From: Conexibacter sp.
GTDB lineage: Bacteria > Actinomycetota > Thermoleophilia > Solirubrobacterales > Solirubrobacteraceae
Length of the DNA: 5,523 nucleotides
Assembly (NCBI GenBank): GCA_025964055.1
Contig: JAOPZP010000250.1
Span: 1 to 5,523 of the forward strand
Direction of reading: 5' to 3'
Below the pieces are notes generated by a model. That model was not told the origin of the DNA, ran no database searches, and saw only the letters and a list, made by a program, of their open reading frames with translations. Positions within the stretch are counted from its first letter, which is position 1; each line of letters opens with the position of its first letter. Position numbers and translations under genes: made by a program. Positions 1-5,523 of the stretch are shown piece by piece.

Positions 1-2113
1 CCACGGCGCGCAGGGCCAGCCCGAAGCCGGTCCGGCGCAGCGCGAGCTCGCAGGCCACCGCGACCGCGACCGCGACGAGGAAGGCGATCGGCACGCCCAG
101 CACCGTCCGTTGCATGTCGGTCATGAAGCCGCCGTCGAAGACGCCCGCGGGGCTGGGGCGCAGGAGCAGCGCGACGCCGGCCAGGATCGTCAGCGTTGCG
201 ACGGTGGTGATGATCGGCGAGATCCGCGCCACGCGTACGAGCGCGGCGTTGGCGGCGCCGACGACGAGCCCGGCGCCCAGCGCCACGGCGACGCCCACGG
301 CGATCGCCCCCGCGCCGCTCTTGGACAGGAAGAACGACAGCAGCACCACGGTCAGGGCCATCATCGCGCCGACCGAGAGGTCGATCCCGCCCGTGAGCAG
401 GACGGTGAGCTGCCCGAGCGAGACGAAGACGAGCGCCGCCGCCAGGAACAGCATGCTCTGCAGGTTGACGGCGGAGAGGTACGAGGCGTCCGACGACGCG
501 GTGTAGGCGCCCAGCAGCGCGACGACCGCCAGCAGAACCGCCGTCGGCGCGTGATCGCTGCGCGCCAGGTGGCGCAGGCGACCGCCGGCCCCGGATCCCT
601 GCGCGGCCTGGTCCTCACCCGCGCGCGCGTGCGAGGACGCGACCGCGGTCCGGGTGATCGCCTCCTCGGTGATCGCCTCGCCGTCCAGCGTCGCGAGGAG
701 CTGGCCGCGCGAGAACACGGCCACGCGGTCGCACAGGCCCTCGAGCTCGACCGCGTCGGACGACAGCACGACGACGGCCTTGCCCGCGTCGGCCAGCTCG
801 CGCAGCAGGCGGTAGATCTCGGCGCGCGCGCCGGGGTCGACGCCCTGCGTCGGCTCGTCGCACAGCAGGACGGCCGGCTCGCTCAGCAGGGTCCGGGCGA
901 ACACCACCTTCTGCTGGTTGCCGCCCGACAACGTCGTGACGCCGGTCTCGGGCGACGCGGCCTTGACCGCGACGGCGGCCAGGCCGCCGCGCACCGCGGT
1001 GTGCTCGGTCGGCCGGCGCACGACGCCCGCGCGAGCGAAGCGCCCCAGCGACGAGGCCGCGGCGTTCTCACGCACCGACAGGCCGGCGAAGAGGCCCTCG
1101 CGCACGCGGTCGCCGGGGATGGAGAGCACCCCGGCGGCCCGCGCCGACCCCACGTCGGCGACCACGGACGGGCCCGAGGCGCCGGCGACGGCGATGCGGC
1201 CGTCGTGGGACTCCAGCCCGCCCAGCGCGCGGATGACCTCGCGCTGGCCGTTGCCCTCGGCCCCGGCGAGGCCGAGGATCTCCCCGGCGCGCACGGTGAA
1301 GCTCACGTCGTGGCAGCTCGCGTTGGAGAGCCCCGCGACCTCGATCACGTCGGGCCGGTCGGCGCCGGGCGCCGCCTTGGGCGGGAAGACCGCCGACAGC
1401 TCGCGGCCGACGATGCGGCGCAGGATCTCGTCCTCGGAGACGCCGTCGGCGGGGAACGTCCCGCGGCTCTCGCCGTTGCGCAGCACCGTGATCCGGTCGG
1501 CGATCCGCATGACCTCGGGGATGCGGTGGGAGATGTAGACGATCGCGGTCCCGCGGCGCTGGAACTCGACGACCTGGGCGAAGAGCCGCTCGACCTCGGC
1601 GGCGTTGAGCGCCGCCGTCGGCTCGTCGAGGATCAGCACCTGGGGGTTCAAGGCCATGGCCTTGGCGATCTCGACCATCTGGCGCTCGGCGACCGTGAGG
1701 TCCTCGCCGCGCAGCGCCGGGTCGATGTCGGCGTCGATGACGGCCAGCTGCTGCGCCGCCCACGCGACGGCGGCCCCCAGGCGGGGCCGCCGCTCGCGCG
1801 GGAGGATCAGCACCATGTTCTCGGCCACCGTGAGGTGGTCGACCACGGCCGGGTGCTGGTAGACGACCGCGACGCCGAGGTCGCGTGCCGCCGACGGCGA
1901 CGGATCCAGCGCGACGCCGCCGATCAGCACCTGGCCGGCGTCGGGCGCGAGCGCCCCCGCGGCGATGGCCATCAGCGTGGACTTCCCCGCCCCGTTCTCA
2001 CCGAGAAGGGCGTGGACCTCGCCTCCGACCACCTCGAAGCTGACGCCGCGCAGGGCGCGGACGCCGCCGAACGACCGGCGGACGTCCTCGAGCTTCAGTG
2101 CGGGAGCGCTCAT
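1..2113 (-). CDS. ABC importer fusion protein: RbsA-type tandem ATPase joined to RbsC-type permease (C-terminus beyond window)
   Basis: This protein powers a CUT2-type importer at the inner face of the membrane and supplies part of its channel. At least 704 codons run from ATG 2113 to the left edge with no stop. ATPase half 1 has Walker A GENGAGKST (38-46), Q-loop Q86, signature LTVAE (139-143), Walker B VLILDEPT (159-166) and H-loop H196. ATPase half 2 has a degenerate Walker A with Q290-R291 where K-S/T is expected, signature LSGGN (395-399), Walker B LLCDEPT (416-422) and Ser452 at the H-loop position. A RbsA would end near residue 490. Here a polar linker (about 492-515) leads into hydrophobic segments near 525-538, 553-575, 581-598, 603-626, 636-651 and 672-690, with the RbsC-family motif GGIDLSVG at 575-582. 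The start lies 4 bases after the binding-protein stop, with GGAG 7 bases upstream. Frame and motifs are read directly; the substrate is unknown. A full permease would need roughly 120-150 more residues outside the window. Confidence 0.93.
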   Translation of the reverse strand, partial: MSAPALKLEDVRRSFGGVRALRGVSFEVVGGEVHALLGENGAGKSTLMAIAAGALAPDAGQVLIGGVALDPSPSAARDLGVAVVYQHPAVVDHLTVAENMVLILPRERRPRLGAAVAWAAQQLAVIDADIDPALRGEDLTVAERQMVEIAKAMALNPQVLILDEPTAALNAAEVERLFAQVVEFQRRGTAIVYISHRIPEVMRIADRITVLRNGESRGTFPADGVSEDEILRRIVGRELSAVFPPKAAPGADRPDVIEVAGLSNASCHDVSFTVRAGEILGLAGAEGNGQREVIRALGGLESHDGRIAVAGASGPSVVADVGSARAAGVLSIPGDRVREGLFAGLSVRENAAASSLGRFARAGVVRRPTEHTAVRGGLAAVAVKAASPETGVTTLSGGNQQKVVFARTLLSEPAVLLCDEPTQGVDPGARAEIYRLLRELADAGKAVVVLSSDAVELEGLCDRVAVFSRGQLLATLDGEAITEEAITRTAVASSHARAGEDQAAQGSGAGGRLRHLARSDHAPTAVLLAVVALLGAYTASSDASYLSAVNLQSMLFLAAALVFVSLGQLTVLLTGGIDLSVGAMMALTVVLLSFFLSKSGAGAIAVGVAVALGAGLVVGAANAALVRVARISPIITTVATLTILAGVALLLRPSPAGVFDGGFMTDMQRTVLGVPIAFLVAVAVAVACELALRRTGFGLALRAV
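569..640 (-). other. Linker joining the ATPase and permease domains of the fusion protein
   Basis: Residues about 492-515 lie between the usual RbsA C-terminus (pattern ITEEAITRTAV just before) and the first hydrophobic segment of the permease (AVLLAVVALLGAY from 525). The stretch is rich in Ala, Gly, Gln and Arg and ends in a basic patch (RLRHLAR, 512-518) of the sort that precedes a membrane segment on the cytoplasmic side. In separate RbsA/RbsC systems a stop and a new start would fall here; neither stop nor frame change is visible. The linker limits are estimated from family lengths. Confidence 0.7.
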
Positions 2114-2117
2114 CGCG

Positions 2118-3290
2118 TCACTCCGCTCCGGCCGCCGCGCCCGTCAACCCGTTGAGCGTCGCCTGCGACAGCAGGTCGTTGGACATGTAGGCGTCGGGCG
2201 CGCGGGTGGAATCGCAGTGCGGCGCGACGGCCCCGCCGGCAGCGGAGTCCTCGAACAGCGGGAGCGAGATGATGGACTTCTCGTCGTTGGCGATGCCGTT
2301 GACGGCGGCCACCGCCTTGCGGACGGCGAGACGGCCCATCCAGTTGCGGCCCGAGATCGTGGCGAGGTCGAACGCGTTGCTCGACCCGTTCAGGTCCTTC
2401 CACGTGCAGGCGACCTGGTTGGCCTCGAGCGTCGCGACCGGCGGGATCGGACGGCCGGCGGCCTTGAGCACCTTCACCACGGCGGCGCTGGACTGGCCGT
2501 CGCCCATGAGGATGCCGTCGATCTTCGGGTAACGGGTCAGCAGGCCCGACATGACCTTCTGGCTCTGCGCCGGATCCCAGTTGGTGACCGGCCACGAGTC
2601 CGGCTTGGTGCCGGTGACGAGCTTGACCTTCGGGTACTGCTGGAGCACCTCGAGCACTCCGGCCCGTTCACCCTTGTCGACCGCGTTGCCGGCGGGCCCG
2701 CCGAGGTAGATGACGTTGCCCTGCTCCTTCATGGCCTTGACCAGCCACGTGGCCCAGGTGCGCCCGGCAGCCTTCGGGTCCCAGTCGACGTAGGTCACGT
2801 AGTCCTTGCCGGGCGTGCCGCCCGGGTCCGAGCCCCACGGGACGACCTTGACGCCGCGCGCGGTCGCGGCGCGGATGCCGGCCAGCTCGGCCGGTCCACC
2901 GGCGTCGGGGATGATCACGATCGCGTTGGCGCCCTGGGCCACCAGGCTGTTGGTGCCCGAGATGGCCTTCTGGAGGTCGAAGCCCGCGTTGACCACGATG
3001 GTCTTCTTGACCGCGGGGCACTTCTTGGCCTCCAGCTGGACCTGCTCCAGCGAGGACTTCGACCAGCCGTTGAGACCGCCGCCGTCCTGGATGCCGAGCG
3101 TGATCGGCTTGGTGCCGCACCACGGCGTGGTGGTGGAGGCCGCCTTGGCGGCGGTGGTGGAGGCCGCGCCAGTGGCGGCCGAGCCGCCCTTGGACGAGCT
3201 GGAGCCGCAGGCCACGAGGGCCAGCGAGCACACGGCGGCCGCCGCGAGTGACACGCGCGGCGCCAGGCCGCGCGTCGATTCGATGTTCAT
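2118..3290 (-). CDS. Sugar-type ABC transporter solute-binding lipoprotein (RbsB-like, Peripla_BP_4 type)
   Basis: A 390-residue extracytoplasmic receptor that captures the substrate and hands it to the permeases. The N-terminus has a hydrophobic signal segment (about 13-27) ending in the lipobox LVAC, with Cys28 as the lipidated residue. An Ala/Ser/Thr/Gly-rich tether (29-56) follows. The binding domain opens with ITLGIQDGG (63-71) and continues with features of the ribose-binding family: Asn74-Gly-Trp near the first strand, AIVIIPDA (123-130), GVKVVPWGSD (146-155), NVIYLGGPAGN (192-202) and YPKIDGILMGDG (254-265). Cys58, Cys91, Cys295 and Cys359 are additional cysteines that could form disulfides. 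ATG 3290 was chosen because it has a strong Shine-Dalgarno and starts the signal peptide; its A-T-G-A overlaps the permease stop. It lies between the two permease-bearing genes. The ligand cannot be read from the sequence: sugars, polyols and nucleoside-like compounds are all bound by this broad family. Confidence 0.93.
   Translation of the reverse strand: MNIESTRGLAPRVSLAAAAVCSLALVACGSSSSKGGSAATGAASTTAAKAASTTTPWCGTKPITLGIQDGGGLNGWSKSSLEQVQLEAKKCPAVKKTIVVNAGFDLQKAISGTNSLVAQGANAIVIIPDAGGPAELAGIRAATARGVKVVPWGSDPGGTPGKDYVTYVDWDPKAAGRTWATWLVKAMKEQGNVIYLGGPAGNAVDKGERAGVLEVLQQYPKVKLVTGTKPDSWPVTNWDPAQSQKVMSGLLTRYPKIDGILMGDGQSSAAVVKVLKAAGRPIPPVATLEANQVACTWKDLNGSSNAFDLATISGRNWMGRLAVRKAVAAVNGIANDEKSIISLPLFEDSAAGGAVAPHCDSTRAPDAYMSNDLLSQATLNGLTGAAAGAE
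2121..2124 (-). promoter_or_regulatory. Ribosome-binding site of the ATPase-permease gene
   Basis: GGAG within the last sense codons of the binding-protein gene sits seven bases before ATG 2113, across the TGA stop at 2120-2118. Its position supports ATG 2113 as the start and implies re-initiation after the binding protein. Confidence 0.65.
3129..3167. repeat. 15-bp direct repeat in the lipoprotein tether
   Basis: GGTGGTGGAGGCCGC (plus strand) occurs at 3129-3143 and 3153-3167, 24 bp apart, which is exactly eight codons. It encodes the repeated AASTT at residues 42-46 and 50-54 of the binding protein's flexible linker. It looks like a small in-frame duplication and probably changes only tether length. 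Confidence 0.7.
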
Positions 3291-4378
3291 GTGATCTCCT
3301 CCTGCATCAGCGGGGCGGTCGCCCCACGGGTTGGTTGCAGCGATGCGGCCGATGGCCGCACCTGCGGCTCGCCGCCGCCGGCGCCTGGGAAGCGTCCGGA
3401 GCGCGCCACGCGCGCCCACGGGACGTTGCGCAGGCCCATGCCGAGCGCGACGATCGAGCCCTGGATCAGGTTCTGGACGGCGCTGTCGGAGCCGCTGGCG
3501 AGCAGGACCTGATCGAGCTGGCTGAGGAACAGCGCGCCGACGGCGGTCGCCACGACGCTGCCGCGGCCGCCGGCCAGGGAGGTGCCGCCGAGCACGACCG
3601 CGGCGATCGTCGGCAGCAGGTAGGGGTTGCCGGCGAACAGGCTCGGCGCCGAGGTCAGGCTCGCGAGCAGCACGCCGGCCGCGGCGTAGCAGAGGCTGGC
3701 GGCGACGTAGGCGCCGAGCTGGTAGCGCGCCACCGCGATCCCCGCCACGCGGGCGGCCGCGGGGTTGGCGCCGACGAGCTCGAAGCGGCGCCCGGCCACG
3801 GTCTTGCGCATCACCCACGACACGGCCGCGACCAGCGCGACCGCCAGCAGGGCGAGGACCGGGATGCCCGCGACCGTGCCGGCGCCGAAGCGCGAGAGGT
3901 TGTCGGGCACGGTGTTGGCGATGCTGCCGCCGGTGATCTTCACCACCGTGCCGAGCGTGAGCGCGTTGACGCCGAGCGTGGCCACCAGCGGCGTGACGCC
4001 CATCCGCGTGACGAGCAGCCCGATCAGCACGCCGCACGCCGCGGCGGCCAGGGCCACGACCAGCAGCGCCAGGCCCAGCCGGTCGGCGTGGCCGTGCGGG
4101 ACCTTGGTCACCAGCGCGGCCGCCAGCGACATCGTGCCCGGGACGGAGAGGTCCAGGCCGCGCTGCTGGACGACGAGGGTCTGCCCGACCGCCGCGATGG
4201 CCAGGATGCCGGCGAACGGCAGCATCGCCTTCAGCGCGCTGGCGCCCACGCTGCCCGAGGCCAGGGCCGGGCTGATCGCGAACAGCAGCACGGCGGCGGC
4301 CCAGATCGCGGTGAACGGGCCAACCCGCGCACGGCGCCGCAGACCGTCCGCCGCGCGGCGGGAAGTCGTCTCCTCCAT
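3287..4378 (-). CDS. ABC transporter permease, RbsC type (BPD_transp_2)
   Basis: A 363-residue inner-membrane protein that forms part of the translocation channel. After a basic cytoplasmic N-terminus (RRAADGLRRRARVG, 7-20) come several hydrophobic segments: about 22-40, 52-70, 78-92, 101-123, 131-148, 170-189, 219-240, 253-268 and 274-288. Family landmarks are RGLDLSVPG (73-81, the usual GGIDLSVG region), LVGANPAAARVAGI (201-214, the cytoplasmic ATPase-contact loop) and VVLGGTSLAGGRGSV (261-275). A polar Gly/Pro/Arg-rich tail (about 327-363) ends it and overlaps the next gene. I chose ATG 4378 over an in-frame TTG at 4414. That TTG is part of a -35 box, neither start has a Shine-Dalgarno, and the promoter places the transcript start at or next to ATG 4378. 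It probably pairs with the permease domain of the downstream fusion as a heterodimer; this is inference. Confidence 0.92.
   Translation of the reverse strand: MEETTSRRAADGLRRRARVGPFTAIWAAAVLLFAISPALASGSVGASALKAMLPFAGILAIAAVGQTLVVQQRGLDLSVPGTMSLAAALVTKVPHGHADRLGLALLVVALAAAACGVLIGLLVTRMGVTPLVATLGVNALTLGTVVKITGGSIANTVPDNLSRFGAGTVAGIPVLALLAVALVAAVSWVMRKTVAGRRFELVGANPAAARVAGIAVARYQLGAYVAASLCYAAAGVLLASLTSAPSLFAGNPYLLPTIAAVVLGGTSLAGGRGSVVATAVGALFLSQLDQVLLASGSDSAVQNLIQGSIVALGMGLRNVPWARVARSGRFPGAGGGEPQVRPSAASLQPTRGATAPLMQEEIT
3296..3303 (-). promoter_or_regulatory. Strong ribosome-binding site of the solute-binding protein gene
   Basis: AGGAGGAG lies five bases (ATCAC) before ATG 3290 and is inside the last codons of the permease gene. 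It is the strongest Shine-Dalgarno in the window and supports this start. It fits the need for more binding protein than permease in a coupled operon. Confidence 0.85.
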
Positions 4379-4384
4379 GGCGAG

Positions 4385-4414
4385 TTTGTAACACCGGGAG
4401 AAACGTAATGTCAA
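4385..4414 (-). promoter_or_regulatory. Sigma-70-type promoter for the transporter operon, probably leaderless
   Basis: Reading towards the permease, a perfect -35 hexamer TTGACA (4414-4409) is followed by an 18-bp spacer and a -10-like TACAAA (4390-4385; 4 of 6 to TATAAT, including the first two and fifth bases). Only six bases (CTCGCC) separate the -10 box from ATG 4378, so transcription should begin at or within a base or two of the start codon. No purine-rich ribosome-binding site is present. Leaderless messages are common in Actinobacteria. The region stands out by its A/T content. A 17-bp spacer would give TTACAA, a poorer -10. Confidence 0.6.
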
Positions 4415-4434
4415 CTAGGAATAATCAAAACGTA
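4401..4434. repeat. Direct repeat of AAACGTA flanking the -35 box, possible regulator half-sites
   Basis: The heptamer AAACGTA (plus strand) occurs at 4401-4407 and 4428-4434, with starts 27 bp apart. One copy lies inside the promoter spacer just after TTGACA, the other just upstream of the promoter. This placement would suit a regulator bound on one DNA face region, but two 7-mers in an A/T-rich gap may be chance. No clear dyad symmetry of a LacI- or GntR-type operator was found. Confidence 0.25.
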
Positions 4435-4449
4435 GTGGAGCACGATACG
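4421..4449 (-). terminator. Possible weak terminator after the amidohydrolase gene
   Basis: In reading direction, CGTA-TC-GTG-CTC-CAC-TACG can fold into a 7-bp stem with a two-base bulge and a three-base loop (4449-4431). It is followed by TTTTGATTAT (4430-4421). The stem is short and imperfect and the T-run is interrupted, so it may only partly separate the amidohydrolase transcript from the transporter operon. It starts 25 bases after the amidohydrolase stop. Confidence 0.25.
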
Positions 4450-4474
4450 AATGGGGGTCGGCGGCGGGCGTTCG

Positions 4475-5523
4475 CTACGGCACGTACGGCGCCGGGATCC
4501 AGGTCCCGCCGCAGCACGCGTCGGCGATCGACGGCTGGTGGCGCGCCTCGGCGAGCAGGTGGTCGCGGCTCGCCTCGGCCCGGCGCCGCAGCGCCGGCTG
4601 GTCGACGTCGACCAGGCGGCCGTCGCGCTTGACCGCGCGACCGCGGACGAGCACGTGCTCCACCAGCCCGGGGTGGGCGTTGTAGACCAGCGCCGCGTAC
4701 GGGTGGTTCAGCGGCGTCAGCGCCAGGTCGTCGGCGCGGACGACGACGACGTCGGCGTCCTTGCCCGGCGTGAGGCTGCCGATGCGCTGGTCCAGGCCGA
4801 CCGCCCGGGCGCCCTCGATGGTCGCGAACTCGACGACGTCCCGGCACGAGACGCGCAGGCTGTCGACCACGGTCCCGGCGGCATCCGCGGCGGCGTGGTC
4901 GAGCGCCCGCTGCACGCCGATCGTGGTCCGCATCGTGCCGAACATGTGGCCGCCGTTGGACGAGCACACGTCGATCGACAGGCTCGGCCGCAGGCCGGCG
5001 TCCAGCAGCCGCCCGGTGGCCGGCCAGCCATGGCCCATCTGCATCTCGACGTCGGCCGCGACCGAGGCGGTGCCGCCGCTGTCGGCGATCATCGCGATCT
5101 CGTCGTCGCCGAGCGTGTTGCAGTGCACGTAGGTGACGTCGGAGCCCAGCAGGCCCATGTCGCGCAGCCATGCGACGGGCCGGCTCTTGCCCCACTCGCC
5201 GTCGCCGACGTGGACCGTGATGCGCGCGCCGAGCTCGCGGGCGAGCCGGTAGTCCTCGATCGTGACGTCCTTGCTCGCGAACTGCGGCCCGCGCAGCGCC
5301 ATCGCCATGGTCACCAGCTGGTCATCGCTGGAGAAGTGCTCGGCGCGGATGCGCCGGGCGTCGACGGGGTGGGGCACGTCGCTGGGGACCCGGTATTGCG
5401 CGGCGCCGCCGCCGTGGGCGAAGATCGCGCGGGCCCCGGACTCGCGGAGGCCGGCGATGGCGGCGTCGGCGTGGTCGGGCGTGTTGAGGTTGTGGGACCA
5501 GTCGAGCATCGTGGTGATGCCCG
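4475..5523 (-). CDS. Amidohydrolase, COG0402 / cytosine deaminase-like metal-dependent hydrolase (N-terminus beyond window)
   Basis: The C-terminal three quarters or so of a TIM-barrel hydrolase that probably deaminates or dechlorinates/hydrolyses a nitrogen ring compound in the cytoplasm. The frame is open to the right edge and begins with GITTMLDWSHN, an internal family motif, so the Met at 5509 is not the start. Numbering from that Met: His100 (ITVHVGD) is the strand-5 metal ligand, His129 (YVHCNTLGDDE) the strand-6 His, and Asp180 (LSIDVCSSNGG) the strand-8 ligand. The spacings of 29 and 51 resemble those I recall for S-adenosylhomocysteine deaminase-type enzymes. FATIEGARAVGLDQRIGSLTPG (from 228) and ADVVVV mark the return to the composite C-terminal domain. 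The N-terminal HxH metal pair would be outside the window. The usual Glu three residues after the strand-5 His is Asp103 here. The stop TAG at 4477-4475 lies 96 bp before the permease. The family is clear, the substrate is not. Confidence 0.88.
   Translation of the reverse strand, partial: GITTMLDWSHNLNTPDHADAAIAGLRESGARAIFAHGGGAAQYRVPSDVPHPVDARRIRAEHFSSDDQLVTMAMALRGPQFASKDVTIEDYRLARELGARITVHVGDGEWGKSRPVAWLRDMGLLGSDVTYVHCNTLGDDEIAMIADSGGTASVAADVEMQMGHGWPATGRLLDAGLRPSLSIDVCSSNGGHMFGTMRTTIGVQRALDHAAADAAGTVVDSLRVSCRDVVEFATIEGARAVGLDQRIGSLTPGKDADVVVVRADDLALTPLNHPYAALVYNAHPGLVEHVLVRGRAVKRDGRLVDVDQPALRRRAEASRDHLLAEARHQPSIADACCGGTWIPAPYVP

Noticed and set aside
480..700. Frameshift or missed stop between ATPase and permease
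   Set aside because: Both parts are in the same frame, with family-like sequence on each side and a plausible linker. Nothing in the sequence itself points to an error, though read data could still change this.
110..2155. 681-codon open frame on the plus strand
   Set aside because: It lies exactly opposite the ATPase-permease gene. Its product is a low-complexity Arg/Asp/Gly/His-rich string with no domain, as expected of an antisense frame in very GC-rich DNA.
2118..4394. Extending the binding-protein frame upstream to 4394 (758 codons)
   Set aside because: The upstream part reads the permease gene out of frame. The signal peptide, lipobox and Shine-Dalgarno all fix the start at 3290.
1965..4408. 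Long plus-strand frames (1965-3251 and 3248-4408)
   Set aside because: They are antisense to the binding-protein and permease genes, have Arg/Gly/Ala/His-rich composition, and show no recognisable motifs.
4376..4414. TTG 4414 as the permease start
   Set aside because: It is part of the TTGACA hexamer, has no ribosome-binding site, and the added residues look unlike the family N-terminus.
4475..5509. ATG 5509 as the true start of the amidohydrolase
   Set aside because: The frame stays open to the window edge with the family motif GITT just before this Met, and the HxH metal motif would be missing, so the gene is cut by the window and not short.

Overview
The window is very GC-rich, with strong G/C bias at third codon positions and long spurious open frames opposite the real genes. 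Together with an SD-poor, apparently leaderless promoter and an Ala/Ser/Thr-rich lipoprotein linker, this suggests a high-GC actinobacterium. Thermoleophilia/Solirubrobacterales-type soil bacteria are my guess, from style only. All real genes lie on the minus strand, so they read from right to left.

Layout in reading order. (1) 5523-4475 is an amidohydrolase of the COG0402 / cytosine deaminase-like group, with its N-terminus outside the window. (2) 4474-4379 is a 96-bp gap, AT-rich for this window. It holds a possible weak terminator and a convincing promoter (TTGACA, 18 bp, TACAAA) whose -10 box ends 6 bp before the next ATG, so the message is probably leaderless. (3) 4378-3287 is a RbsC-type ABC permease. 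(4) 3290-2118 is a RbsB-like lipoprotein solute-binding protein, joined to the permease by an ATGA overlap and preceded by a near-perfect Shine-Dalgarno. (5) 2113 to the left edge is a RbsA-type tandem ATPase that continues, with no stop codon, into a second RbsC-type permease domain. I read this junction codon by codon: there is no stop between 2113 and 1.

Genes 3-5 together make one carbohydrate-uptake-type (CUT2, ribose/xylose/AI-2-like) ABC importer: binding lipoprotein, a free permease, and an ATPase-permease fusion. Two different permease domains would line the channel, and the double ATPase would power it. The upstream amidohydrolase suggests that the imported compound, or something derived from it, is an amine- or amide-bearing ring compound rather than a plain sugar. 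That is inference from context.

The most unusual things are the RbsA-RbsC fusion, the leaderless promoter whose -35 box contains the TTG that a gene caller may take as the permease start, and the amidohydrolase-transporter pairing. I see no RNA gene, CRISPR array, mobile element or defence gene.
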